Below, one piece after another: positions 25,471 through 35,525 of a stretch of DNA of 64,000 bases. The stretch spans positions 2,528,501-2,592,500 of the forward strand of contig NW_024104909.1 in assembly GCF_003945595.2 (NCBI RefSeq), given 5' to 3'. Below the pieces are notes generated by a model. That model searched no databases. It was not told the origin of the DNA and was given only the letters and a program-made list of their open reading frames with translations. The stretch is from Pipra filicauda. Its lineage: Eukaryota; Chordata; Aves; Passeriformes; Pipridae. A program made the position numbers and the translations under genes. The number at the start of each line of letters is the position of its first letter. The first letter of the stretch is position 1.

Positions 25471-27096
25471 TTAGTATAATTTGTATATCATCTCATAAAA
25501 GTCCTTCCATGTTGTTCATGATTGTGTGCTCCTACCTCACAGCCATGTGGAAAGTTTTATTTCTTACTTGCAAACAGGTGTAAGAAAACCATGGAATGTC
25601 TCAAAATAATCAGAATATCAAACCAAAATGAAGGTACAATGCAATGTAAACAACAAGCTCCTTGAAAACTGCCAGTGTAGACTGGGTTTTGCCTATTTTG
25701 TTCTGCAGACATAATAAATAAAAAAATACACGAGTAAAGGTCTGACCTCACTGAAACAAATGGCAGACGCTCTGATTTAAGTGGAGCTGAGTTTTCACAC
25801 ATTATTATTCCACAGCAAACTTTTATCATCAGTGTGGTTTTACCCATGTCGCTTGTGTGCATGTATGCATATTTATGATTTTCTCAAGTGATTCTGACTT
25901 AGACACATATCAGCTCAGCCCTGTGGGTTTTGGTCATTGACCTCAATAGATCACTTATATTTCTGACATGAAAATTCTTGTTGGAATTGCAAAACAGCTC
26001 AGACTAGCAACTTGGTAATAACTATTATTCCTAGATAATAGTATTCCCAAATTGAAAATACTGTTGCAAAAAAACCCCTATTGTGTGCTCTCATATTTAG
26101 CTCTTGAAACAGCTTGGGTTGATTCTGATAGTGGAAATACCCATTTGAAGTTGCAGAACTGCCAAATGAATGTAAAATTGCAGGAATTACATAATGTGTG
26201 TAATTGGTAGGCCACTGTTGTGTAGTTCCAGTTTTATTTAGTGTAATCATTTAAACTGTCTTTGTCATACTGTGTCATTTATCCTGAAGGGTTTAGAATC
26301 TGAAATTTGCACTACATGCACTGATGACTTATCTTAGCTGAAATACCACAGTCTCTTGGTGAACTGTTAACAGCAATATAATAATACCAACATTTTTTGA
26401 GGTAGGAAGTAGTAATGTATCCAACCAAAACTGCAGGGGACCTCAGAACCATTGGCATGTTCACTTTGATTTTCATTTTGAAATGATCAAGTAAGGAAAG
26501 TTAATATTTTTTTTTTCATAAGAATAACACCATGACATTCTCAACAGACCTGTTGTCACTATGGGAAATGTGCATCAAGCCAACAATGCAGAACCTATGG
26601 ATTCTCTCACCTCTGTGTGCATTGAGGTATTGAGATTTGACCCAGTGCATAGAATATCAACAGCATAATTATTTCACCCACTCCTCTCAACATAGAAACT
26701 TATGCTGTGTTTTGTTTTCCATCTAAGTAATGACAATTACGTCTTTATTTCAGAGGGTTGGCATAATTGCAGGACAAGGAAGTAGCACTTCAAGAGTTAG
26801 CTTTTTGTTAATGTATTGAGACTGATTGTAGGATTGGCCCACTGAAAATTTTTATAGAAAAAAAAAAAGGCAAGAAAAAACCCCTCAGCCTTATCACAAG
26901 TTTTTTCCAATCCTGCCATGCTTTGTCTCCCTTTGACCAAGCATTTGGCCCTCTCTATAAGTGGATGTATTTGGTACAGTTTCACTTCTGATAATTACCA
27001 CCAACCTCCTTAACCAATGTGAAGAGTGCCTTCCTTCCCCCTTCCCTCTGTTCTTGTGACAAGACTAACCTCAGCTGTGCAGGGGTTGGTGGCATT

Positions 27097-27102
27097 TGCA
27101 TG
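27097..27102 (+). promoter_or_regulatory. Upstream RBFOX motif TGCATG before B40
   Basis: An exact TGCATG lies 50 bases before the 40-nt exon, on the transcribed-sense strand. UGCAUG is the high-affinity RBFOX binding site; sites upstream of an exon usually go with repression. Function here is inferred from position. Confidence 0.7.
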
Positions 27103-27151
27103 TGGAAATGCACTAATATGGATGTTTTTCTTTGTGTGTGCATCCTTGCAG

Positions 27152-27191
27152 TGTTGTATACCAGGATGGATTTTATGGTGCAGACATTTAT
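27152..27191 (+). CDS. RBFOX1: RBFOX1 40-nt exon (brain exon B40)
   Basis: Acceptor CATCCTTGCAG, donor GTAAGT. After the GG carried over from the 133-nt exon, it reads Gly then VVYQDGFYGADIY, ending exactly on a codon boundary so that the next exon starts GGT GGT TAT (GGY). Length (40 nt) and peptide match the brain-type alternative exon of mammalian RBFOX1. It is 3n+1 in length, as is the 43-nt exon downstream, so exactly one of the two must be used to keep frame. The tract before the acceptor is UG-rich rather than purely pyrimidine, and TGCATG lies on both sides within about 55 bases. Confidence 0.95.
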
Positions 27192-27208
27192 GTAAGTATT
27201 CATTGATG

Positions 27209-27214
27209 TGCATG
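27209..27214 (+). promoter_or_regulatory. Downstream RBFOX motif TGCATG after B40
   Basis: An exact TGCATG begins at intron position +18 after the 40-nt exon. UGCAUG shortly downstream of an exon is the classic RBFOX-dependent inclusion enhancer. Together with the upstream copy it brackets the exon, which suggests RBFOX proteins act on their own transcript. Confidence 0.75.
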
Positions 27215-27429
27215 CTGTCCTTGTACATTACCAGAGTCATTCTTTTTACAAGTTTGCTGCCTAGCTTGACTCTGTTTTGTCTATTTACCATCCCTTGCCT
27301 GTCAGAAAGAATTGAGAAGAATATCTCTCACATTGGAAGACCTTTCTGTTCATTACATCTATCATTGTTCAGTGGAGCTGAATTAACTCTTCAATCAAAT
27401 GCTGAACGAATGCAAAAAGATGTGAAAAA

Positions 27430-27451
27430 TGTGTGTGTGTGTGTGTGTGTG
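27430..27451. repeat. (TG)11 microsatellite
   Basis: Eleven uninterrupted TG units about 240 bases downstream of the 40-nt exon. UG repeats can bind CELF or TDP-43 proteins in RNA; any role here is speculative. Confidence 0.95.
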
Positions 27452-28091
27452 GAGGGGTGTCTCCCTTCATAATTGAAGTTCAAAAAAAAACCAAAGCAAA
27501 GCAGAAACATTCTTTTGCAAATCCCCAAAAACTCTTTTTTAAAAAAAAATCAAGGCAAGCTGAATATTATTAATACTTGAACTATGAAAATACTTCACGA
27601 AGAGATATAAATTTCCCAAGTCCAGCCAACATTGGGTATCTGTAGGTGCCGGGGTGATAGTAGAGCTTAATGACATAGTAAGTTTTAAGATATGGCTGTG
27701 TATTGTCTGTAATCTGAGTAGATTTCCAGCTGCACTTTGAAAATCCACTTATTTCAGTTTAAAGGAAATGGGTAGAGACTGCTCATGATATAAGTGGATT
27801 ATTTGTTAGGAAAGACTTATAGCCCCGTGTCCATCATTATCTACTCACCTAATTGTTCACCAATTTCTTTTAAATGATATTTTTGCAAGTTTCGTATCAA
27901 GTTTTTCAAGTTTCTCACCTTGTTTCTTCTTGCCAAGTTTTTACCTTGAATGTGTACAAAGAAGTTACTTATGTCTGAGTATGCAAGAGGCTTGAGGTGG
28001 TTGAGGTTGAATTTCACTCTTCTAAAATAATTAATTCTTATACCTTATGTGTAGACATAAAATATTTTACTGATACTAATTAATCTTTTAC

Positions 28092-28119
28092 ATTTGTTAT
28101 TATGTTAATAATAACAAAT
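28092..28119. repeat. 11-bp inverted repeat, 6-base loop
   Basis: Arms ATTTGTTATTA (28092-28102) and TAATAACAAAT (28109-28119) are perfect reverse complements. They are purely AT-rich and may be chance in this composition. Confidence 0.8.
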
Positions 28120-31100
28120 TATTTAGATTCATTATTTATATTAATAAAGCAATCTGGCCCTAAGTTACAGGTATCATTTTGTTTCACCAGACAAGTTGCT
28201 CTAACCAACTTGTACTGTCTCTGTTGAGATATGACAAGACAGATGAGTTGAAATTCATACATATATTAAAAATTAAATAGGTAATGCTAGAAAACATCCC
28301 TTGTGCTCATTATCAGCAGTCTTCTAGAACTATTTGCAAGGGATGGGATTTTTTGTTTAATAAGTTTTATATAAAGAAGGACAACAATTTGAATTTATGT
28401 ACGAAGCAGGTTTGTTTTTTCTGATGGAGGTGGAAAGGTTGGTATTTCTCTGAAAATTCATTTGTGCAGATTAAAAACATTAAATTAGCAAGAGTTAAAA
28501 TTGTCTCCCTATGTACTTAGTGATGGTGTCAGTGACATGTTGTTTTACAACAGAAGAATCAGCCGCTGGCCAAAGCCTTGCTCGAGTGGAGTGTGCTGCT
28601 CTAATCCCTCCTAACCACGTTGCTGCTCAGTTTTTGAGCTCTATGAGACACATGGAACAGTGTGGAACTTCCTGAAGTGTGGGTTCCAATTCTCATGTTC
28701 CTTCAAACTGTCAAAAGAATGTGACATCCACTTTGCTCAGTTTACCAGCCCAAAAGGGCAACAAGACACCTTTCTCTGGATGGCTCAGTGTGGCAGAATA
28801 GGTGGGAAATAAATGTCAGTGGAACAGTCTGTAGGTTTGGAACCCACTGCTGCTGAAAGCCAGGAATAGCTCTTTTGGGGACTGACAATATTATTTTTAG
28901 GTGGCCTCACAGCCTCTCACAGACTGTAACATTTTGTTTCCACATGGAAAGTGATTCCAATGAGGAAGATACCAAAGAAATGACTAATTTCTAGTGTAGC
29001 CTCAGTTTTGTTGTCTGCGATAGTTGTGTGCATTAGAAAATAGAATAACTATGGTGGTTCATCATATGTTACATGTTTGAAAATGCAGAACTATGCTTTG
29101 GTTTTCACTCAGTTACAGCCTCATATTTCTGATGGCATATCTCAGTTTGCTTAATGGAACAGAATGTTTACCTTTACAGCATTTGACAGAATTAAAACAC
29201 TCTTCTGGAGATTTTTTAAATTTTGTACAGTATACAAACATTCTTATTTCATAATGAATTTTTCTTTACATTTTTGCTGTCTTGCATATAAAACGTTTGC
29301 AGGGGAGGGAGAGACAGATAGAAAGAACTGGCATAAATCAAGTGAAACCTTACAATTCACAGAGTATTAGTTCTTAGTGTAGTAGTTTGCAGCAGACTGA
29401 GTTATTTATTAAATCCCAATTGTTTATGGCATAGTTCTACTCAGCTTTTCATTTTAAGTGCAAAGCTGAAGCTTTGTGAAAGGAAAAATGCTCTGTGAAT
29501 AAAAAAAAACATTTAAACAATATAGGGTTTAACAGTAGATTGGGGAGAAAAGAACCTTAAAAATACCACAGAAAGCAAAACAAAAGGCACACAGTACTGA
29601 AAAGCCAGATCAAAAATATGCATTAATGAGTATATCAAAGTGGGTTTCATCCTGCTCTGATTACATTGAGTACCAACAGCAATATTGCATAACTAGCTAT
29701 CAGCATAGCCTTTGGTGGTTCAACTTAGGGGAAAGGAAGGAAGGAAGACACAAAAAGATACTGGTTGGGTAAAAACTGGATAGTGAACCAAGAACAGCCA
29801 ATGTCTAGAGTTGCTTAATACTAACCAGTAGAACAGAAGAGAATAAGAATATAAAAATAAGTGGAAAGTACAGTCTAAAGTGAAAAATCAACAGCCATGA
29901 TTCTAGATGTAATATAATATATTCTGTATTTCATATAATTCTATATGGAATGTAATAATGCTTCTGAAATAGCTGAGCTATTGAATTCCCTTTTTAAATG
30001 TGCCTTTGAGTAGGAAAAATAAAGGAGATTATTAGGAAGTAAGGAAGACCTTTTAAAATTAAGTATTGATTCACTAAGAGAAAAAGTCATTAAAAGAGAA
30101 TTAAAGTTGCCTGCCAGCAAATATAGAAGTTCTTAGATGAAGATTGGCACCTGTGAAAATAAGAAAATACGCTCCACAAAATCAAGCAAAAATAGTAACA
30201 GACTCAGAAATATTCAGTTAGAATAATAACTCTGCACTTTTGCTCTGCTTTATCTTAAATCTGTTATTTTTCTTTTTTTACCATTGTCATAAAGAATGTT
30301 TCCAGAGCATGTCATTCTTCAGTCCACCCCTAAGACGTGGGAAGGCTCAGAAACACGAGAACCTTCCAAGCCTTGTCCCCACCAGCTACAGAAGCCCCTG
30401 GGTGGTGATCTTGTTTAACCATGTCCCTTGGTCGGGCTCACTGTTCACTGCAAGATTTTCCAACCTGCTCTCAGGGTTCCTGACCTGTGATACTGCAGCT
30501 GGCAAAAGTCCACGACAAAATACTCATACAGAGGTTTAAGATTTTTTATTTTTTTTTTCTGTGTGAGCTGCTGAGCAAGAATAAGGCAGATCAGGGGTAT
30601 GGGACAAGCCTTCCAATAGCTGCTGCCACCACCTTTAGCTCAAAACTAGGATGGTGTTGAGGGTGGAGCACTTGCTTGATTCCCAAGGGAAAAGAGGTAT
30701 AGTTACCTGAGCAACATTCCCTTGACCTCAGGTAGAAGTCCATCAGGCTCCCTGGAAGGCCCTGTTCTGATGTGAAAAGCAAGGATCTGCTGATAGCACT
30801 CAAATTTTTCTTTCAAGTACCAAAGATTTGTTGTGTTTTGTAAATGGAACTCACAGAACCAGAACGAGAAGTGGAGAAATGACTTTTCCAAGGGCAAAAG
30901 AGTCTCCCGGGAGCAGTGAGTTGTTCCTTCCAGTTCTCTACGTGCTGGAACACTCCTTGATACCTTTTAAAAAGTTTGGATATCTAGGGATGAAATGTCT
31001 TTTCATCTCTCATCTTTATTTGTGATATAAACAGTACAAATGCCAGACCAGTGCTGGTGATTGTATTTGGTTGGAATTAATGCAGGTGGTGTCTGCTTGG

Positions 31101-31969
31101 ATACATTACCAAGAGCTTCTCTGAGGCAGCAAATACCTCTGGGAACATGATATAGAAATACCACAAATGTTTACCACAGCCCTGCTCCAAAATTTGAGCC
31201 AGCACAAAGAGCTGGTGGATTGTTTCTCTTTAATTCTTCCAAAGTTTTACTCCATGAGCAGAACAAATTTTTTTTTTAAACCTTAACACCATATGAGTGG
31301 AAGAAAAGGAAAGGGCAACTTCTGTATCCTGCAGTGCTGGGTATAATTCATGTAATTTTTTAATATCATTCCTCTGTTTGTTGCTAATAAGGCAGGCATA
31401 ATTCTCAATACTAGAGAAGGTTTGGAACCTTGATTAATTTATGTTCACAAAATGCTTTGAGATCCTTGAGTGAAAGGAAGTATTGGAAATAAAAACTGAG
31501 GAAAATTAAATCTCAAAATTCATATAAAATTTTAAAAATGTTCGTAACAGGAAAAAACAACCAAAAATATCAATCATTTAGAGTCAGTTTGAACATATAC
31601 AATCAACATTCAGTACATCTAAGATCACACAAAAAAATAATTTAGTTGTATTAGGAGGAGGTGCACGTATGTATACGAGGTTTTATAACCTACAGATGTC
31701 TGTTTGTATAACTTGTTTTTGTGGAAATGACTCTTACTGCAGATACAGACACACTATTTAAAAATTCAGCTGCATTTAATTTTCTGTTCATTTTATCAAA
31801 TCCTACCTAAAATGTGGGTGATTTCTTTCTAAACTTGATTAAGATTTCTCTGTAACAATTGGCTCCTGCTCTTTGATGGATCCCACTGCTCTTTTCCTGT
31901 TTGCCCGAGCCACAGACATATATAAAATGTGGAGAGGAAAATTACAATGAGTTGCTCTGGGGAATTTGC

Positions 31970-32047
31970 CTAAATTCCTTCCCTGCATCTTTCTTTCCAT
32001 CCTTCTTCCCTTACTCATTCAAATCATCCCATTTCTGTTTCTTTATA
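31970..32047 (+). promoter_or_regulatory. Extended pyrimidine tract before M43
   Basis: About 75 bases strongly biased to C and T lead into the 43-nt exon, with several TCTT/CTTCTT-type words (for example CATCTTTCTTTCCATCC and CTTCTTCCC). Such words are PTBP-binding motifs and are typical of exons repressed outside muscle or neurons. PTBP control of this exon is inference. Confidence 0.5.
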
Positions 32048-32048
32048 G

Positions 32049-32091
32049 AGCAGGATTGCAAGAGCCTGTGTTTGGCAATAAGTTACCACAG
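32049..32091 (+). CDS. RBFOX1: RBFOX1 43-nt exon (muscle exon M43), diverged
   Basis: Between acceptor TTTATAG and the non-consensus donor GTGTGA is an exon of exactly 43 bases: one base completing Gly, then 14 codons, giving AGLQEPVFGNKLPQ. From memory, the mammalian muscle-type peptide is VVYQEPVYGNKLLQ, so QEPV-GNKL-Q is kept while the first three residues and two others differ. Length, phase and genomic position (after B40, before the 65-nt exon) all fit M43. Further AG dinucleotides at 32049-32050 and 32052-32053 offer tandem acceptors, but only 32049 preserves frame. Weak splice signals suggest tissue-restricted use or possible decay in this lineage. Confidence 0.85.
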
Positions 32092-35000
32092 GTGTGACAC
32101 AGTGACTGATGGAAAAGCCTCGTTGTGCTGAATGTAGACTCTTGTAAAATCATACTAATACTCCAATAATTATGTTGAGAAAATGGATTCTGTGTGTATA
32201 AATTACAAAAATAGTCCACCAGTTGCATTTATTCACAGATTGTGATTTGTGTAGTGTAGTGAAACTATTCTTATTTTTTAAAACTACTTAAGCTGTTGTA
32301 ACACTGTTTTATCATTGCTTTGGAAGTAGCAAATATGGGAGCACAGATGAGACAGACATTTTTTCATTATATTGTCTGAATTCGTTATTTCAGCTGAATT
32401 TTCAAAATAATAATTCAAAGCATAACAGTCAGGTACTTACTGTATAAATGTACAGACTGAGGGAGGACAAAACATTCCTAAAACATTTCTAATACATAAG
32501 AAGCAAAAATTGTTGTTTATTATTATGTAATTATTACATAATTTTGTTGTAAATATTTTATTTTGTAATATAGTCTAAGGCATGAAGATAAATATTTAAT
32601 GTTACTCAAGAGACGTGTATGTAGTGAAGTTTACTGGTGTATTCCTCATCTAAGATATCAGCTAAGTTCAAAATTCAAGAAAAAATGTAAAGTAGAACTT
32701 GTCTCAGAAGTTGAGTTCAGGGGTTTGAATCAGATTCCCATCCCAATTCCCAATGCAAAGTCTACCTCCAAGTATTTTGGTCCTGCAGTGAAAAATTATC
32801 TGAAGTAATTGAAGTAAAACAATAAGAAAACTTAGTATGACCCCAAAACTGCAGAAACCAAGCCCCATAAAAATAATTTCCTTAAGCAGGTTCTAATGTG
32901 TAATTTATGACAGCTCATTTTAAAATTATGAGTTCATGACATGGGATGGTAGGGGATTATATTTTTCCTGGCACCCAAATTCATGCTGCATTTTAGTTCT
33001 CCAGAGAATTCAGGCAAATTCAATACCTTCAATCTCTTTTTATTTGTATTGCTTTATACTCATTCTTTCCAGGGCTCTCACAAATGTCAAACGGTTGAAT
33101 CCAAAACGTCTTAATAAAAGTTCAGAGTCAAGCTTCACTGTTCAGCAGACATCCTTTGATGAAAGCAAATCAAAATGCAGGCATAAAAGGAATGTAGCAC
33201 CTATGTTTAGGCAGCAAGAAAGGGTCTGTCATTGCAGACTGACCAGTTTTTTGGGGGGATAGTTAAATAAAGGAAAGAAAACCAACCCTCACAGAGGCCA
33301 CCAGCTGCAGATTCCCGAGCAGCTGATATGTGAACAGCCTGTCTCATTTTTGCCTGATTCAGAGCTGCTCGTGGTGGCCTGCTCTCAATTCCATATCACA
33401 GTGATGTGCATAGTTAGGTTGACATGGAGTGGCTCTCACTTTCAAGTCAGTTGTTTTAGGAATGGACAGCAGGGCAAGTGAGGGAGTCCCACACGTGGTG
33501 AATAAAATCATGTCATACTGCAGATTGACCTGCAGTCTGCTACACATTGTCAGGACTGGATCATGAAAACAAGTTTAATATCTTCCTCGTGCTTTTAGAA
33601 TTTGTGCTCCCTCATATCAGCACTCAGGGAAAAAAATTAAAGAAAAAGGGGAAAAATGCTATATTTAGCACTCAAAAACCAGGAGGGAAGAACAGATAAA
33701 TTTGTATCATCTCTCACCTTTCTCCCTGTGGCAGAGGCCAGACCAAGTGAGCAGCCTGCATTGTCTTCCCTCAGCCTCGCTGTTTATTGCCTCAGTTTGC
33801 ACTTGGTGACATTATTTGACATCCTGTATGCACATACCTGCAAGCAATATGTGCCTATTATACATTTTTTGGCAGTAATAGCCTTCTATTGGTTTATAAA
33901 AATCAAATGATCTGAAATGAGAAAGCGTTTTGTCTCGCTGCCTCTGTGTGTGCTCAGAGGAGCAGCTCCCTGCAAAGGAGGGAGCACATGGGGTATTATG
34001 AAATCCTTATTCCTGCCTGATTCCAGAGCTTGTGTGACACAATTGCTGCTGGCAGGGAGCTGACCGGGAGCAGGGAGGGAAATGTCCTGTTCTCTGTGGG
34101 AGCGCTTGAAAAAAATCAGGAAGAGCGTTCCTCAAGTGAGCTGACAATTCAAAGCCTGGAGTTCCTAATGAGCTGCCAGGATATGTAAAACTTATGTTTA
34201 TTCTCGGGGTGATGTGGCATTATCGACTGAACGACTGATTTCCAAACCCAACCTGCTTCAAATCTTCAAAGCCACGAAGGTTTACACGTGTTAGGGATGA
34301 AAGCGATTCTGCCAAGCACGGTGGTGGAAGGGGAAGTAGCTTGTAAAAGTGGCTGAAATTGCTTTTCTGCAAAGAGCGAATTTTGATTTGTAAAATCCAA
34401 ATAGAAACCCCACAAAAGTTGCTGTAGTGACGATGTACTACTGTTACAGTAAAGGCTGACACATCGTGGCCTATTCTTCGTGCTTCAGCAGAATATCTTG
34501 GGTGAATGCAGCCTTCCAAAAAAGAAAAAAAGGAAAAAGAGAAAAAAGAAATCAATCTATTAAAGCGAACACTTCAGCAAAAGAGTGAATTTTATTCAAA
34601 GCTGAGCGAGCTGATACTGTCCTATTCAGCTCTTTGTTAAGGTGGGGGTAGGTGGGGAAGGCACCACAAGAGCCCCCTGTCCCAGAGGGCGATGGGGGGA
34701 GAATTGTAATTGGGACGTAAATCGTGTTTGTGTTATCTGCAGAGCTGGGCTGTGCCTGTTAATTGGCATGCTGAGATCATTTTGAAATGGTTGATATAAC
34801 ACCGTGGTCCATTGAACAGGAAGCTGTGCTGTTTTCACAGTTTGATAATCAATGCATCACTGCACACAATTCCTTTCCAATGTGTGTTTGTTTGTCCTGT
34901 TTGCTTAATTGAACAGCTGGAATTACTGTTACATACAACTGAATGTTAATTCATGGAAGAAGAGAATTTTGCTTCTTCATTATAATTTTATGTATAAATT

Positions 35001-35460
35001 GGAAACCTATGTAACATTAAGTGTTAATTGAGTGCACAAATTCATAGGTTTAATCAGCCAGGCATGATAAATCATATTTTGTACTAAAAAAGAATTGATT
35101 ATTAGCTGAGTTTGTCTTTTAAGTTCGGCGTTGCTGTATGAATATACATACACCTTGTTTGTAAGAACAATTACTACTTGAAAACTTACAGTGTTGCCTT
35201 GTAAAAAAGCCTTATGTTCATCATCAGAGTTCATAGCTTTCTCCTGATCTCTGGGACAAATCTTAAAAGTTGGTGGTGAAAAATTTTATTTAACGATTCA
35301 CTGAAATATTTCCTTGACGTTGCCCTGAATTATTTCCTACGCATTTTAACCCCTCAGCTGAATTGCAGCATGACAGTACTCTTTCAGCTGTTGTTAAATT
35401 TTGCAAAATGTTATTTAAGGTGCTGTAGCAACCCAGTTAGAGCGTGAGTTTGTGTTTCAG
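32092..35460 (+). other. RBFOX1: RBFOX1 intron (3.4 kb)
   Basis: It runs from GTGTGA to GTGTTTCAG. It contains a 21-base near-perfect palindrome at 32522-32542, a GC-richer unclassified stretch at about 33290-33560, and a long block at about 33900-35060 with low simple-repeat content and several CpGs that looks like conserved non-coding DNA before the constitutive exon. No TGCATG was found close to either flanking exon. Confidence 0.8.
32522..32542. repeat. 21-base palindrome
   Basis: Arms ATTATGTAAT and ATTACATAAT are perfect reverse complements around a single T. AT-rich; a PAR bZIP/C/EBP-like TTATGTAA core is present, but no function is claimed. Confidence 0.85.
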
Positions 35461-35525
35461 GGTGGTTATGCTGCCTACCGGTATGCCCAGCCTGCCACTG
35501 CCACTGCAGCTGCCTACAGTGACAG
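35461..35525 (+). CDS. RBFOX1: RBFOX1 65-nt constitutive exon
   Basis: Acceptor TGTGTTTCAG, donor GTAAGA. It starts on a codon boundary and reads GGYAAYRYAQPATATAAAYS then Asp, with AG left over to start the next codon. This is the RBFOX-family YAAYRYAQP Ala/Tyr-rich segment. The leftover AG plus A of the 53-nt exon gives Arg (cytoplasmic-type tail), while AG plus T of the terminal exon gives Ser (the SYGRVY nuclear-type tail known in mammals). Confidence 0.96.

Larger units (their letters stand above)
27192..32048 (+). other. RBFOX1: RBFOX1 intron between B40 and M43 (4.9 kb)
   Basis: It starts GTAAGT and ends TCTTTATAG (all-pyrimidine-biased for about 75 bases). It contains TGCATG at 27209, a GT dinucleotide repeat at 27430-27451, an 11-bp inverted repeat at 28092-28119, a GGAA-rich run near 29730, and GC-richer unclassified stretches at about 28560-28930 and 30300-30540. 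No further exon was recognised. Confidence 0.8.

Noticed and set aside
27026..27472. 148-codon + strand open frame spanning the 40-nt exon
   Set aside because: It reads the exon in a frame different from the RBFOX1 one, and its tail is the TG repeat. The conserved peptide VVYQDGFYGADIY is in another frame.
33900..34200. GC-richer block as a possible CpG-island promoter
   Set aside because: Only scattered CpGs and no core promoter elements. More likely conserved intronic DNA.
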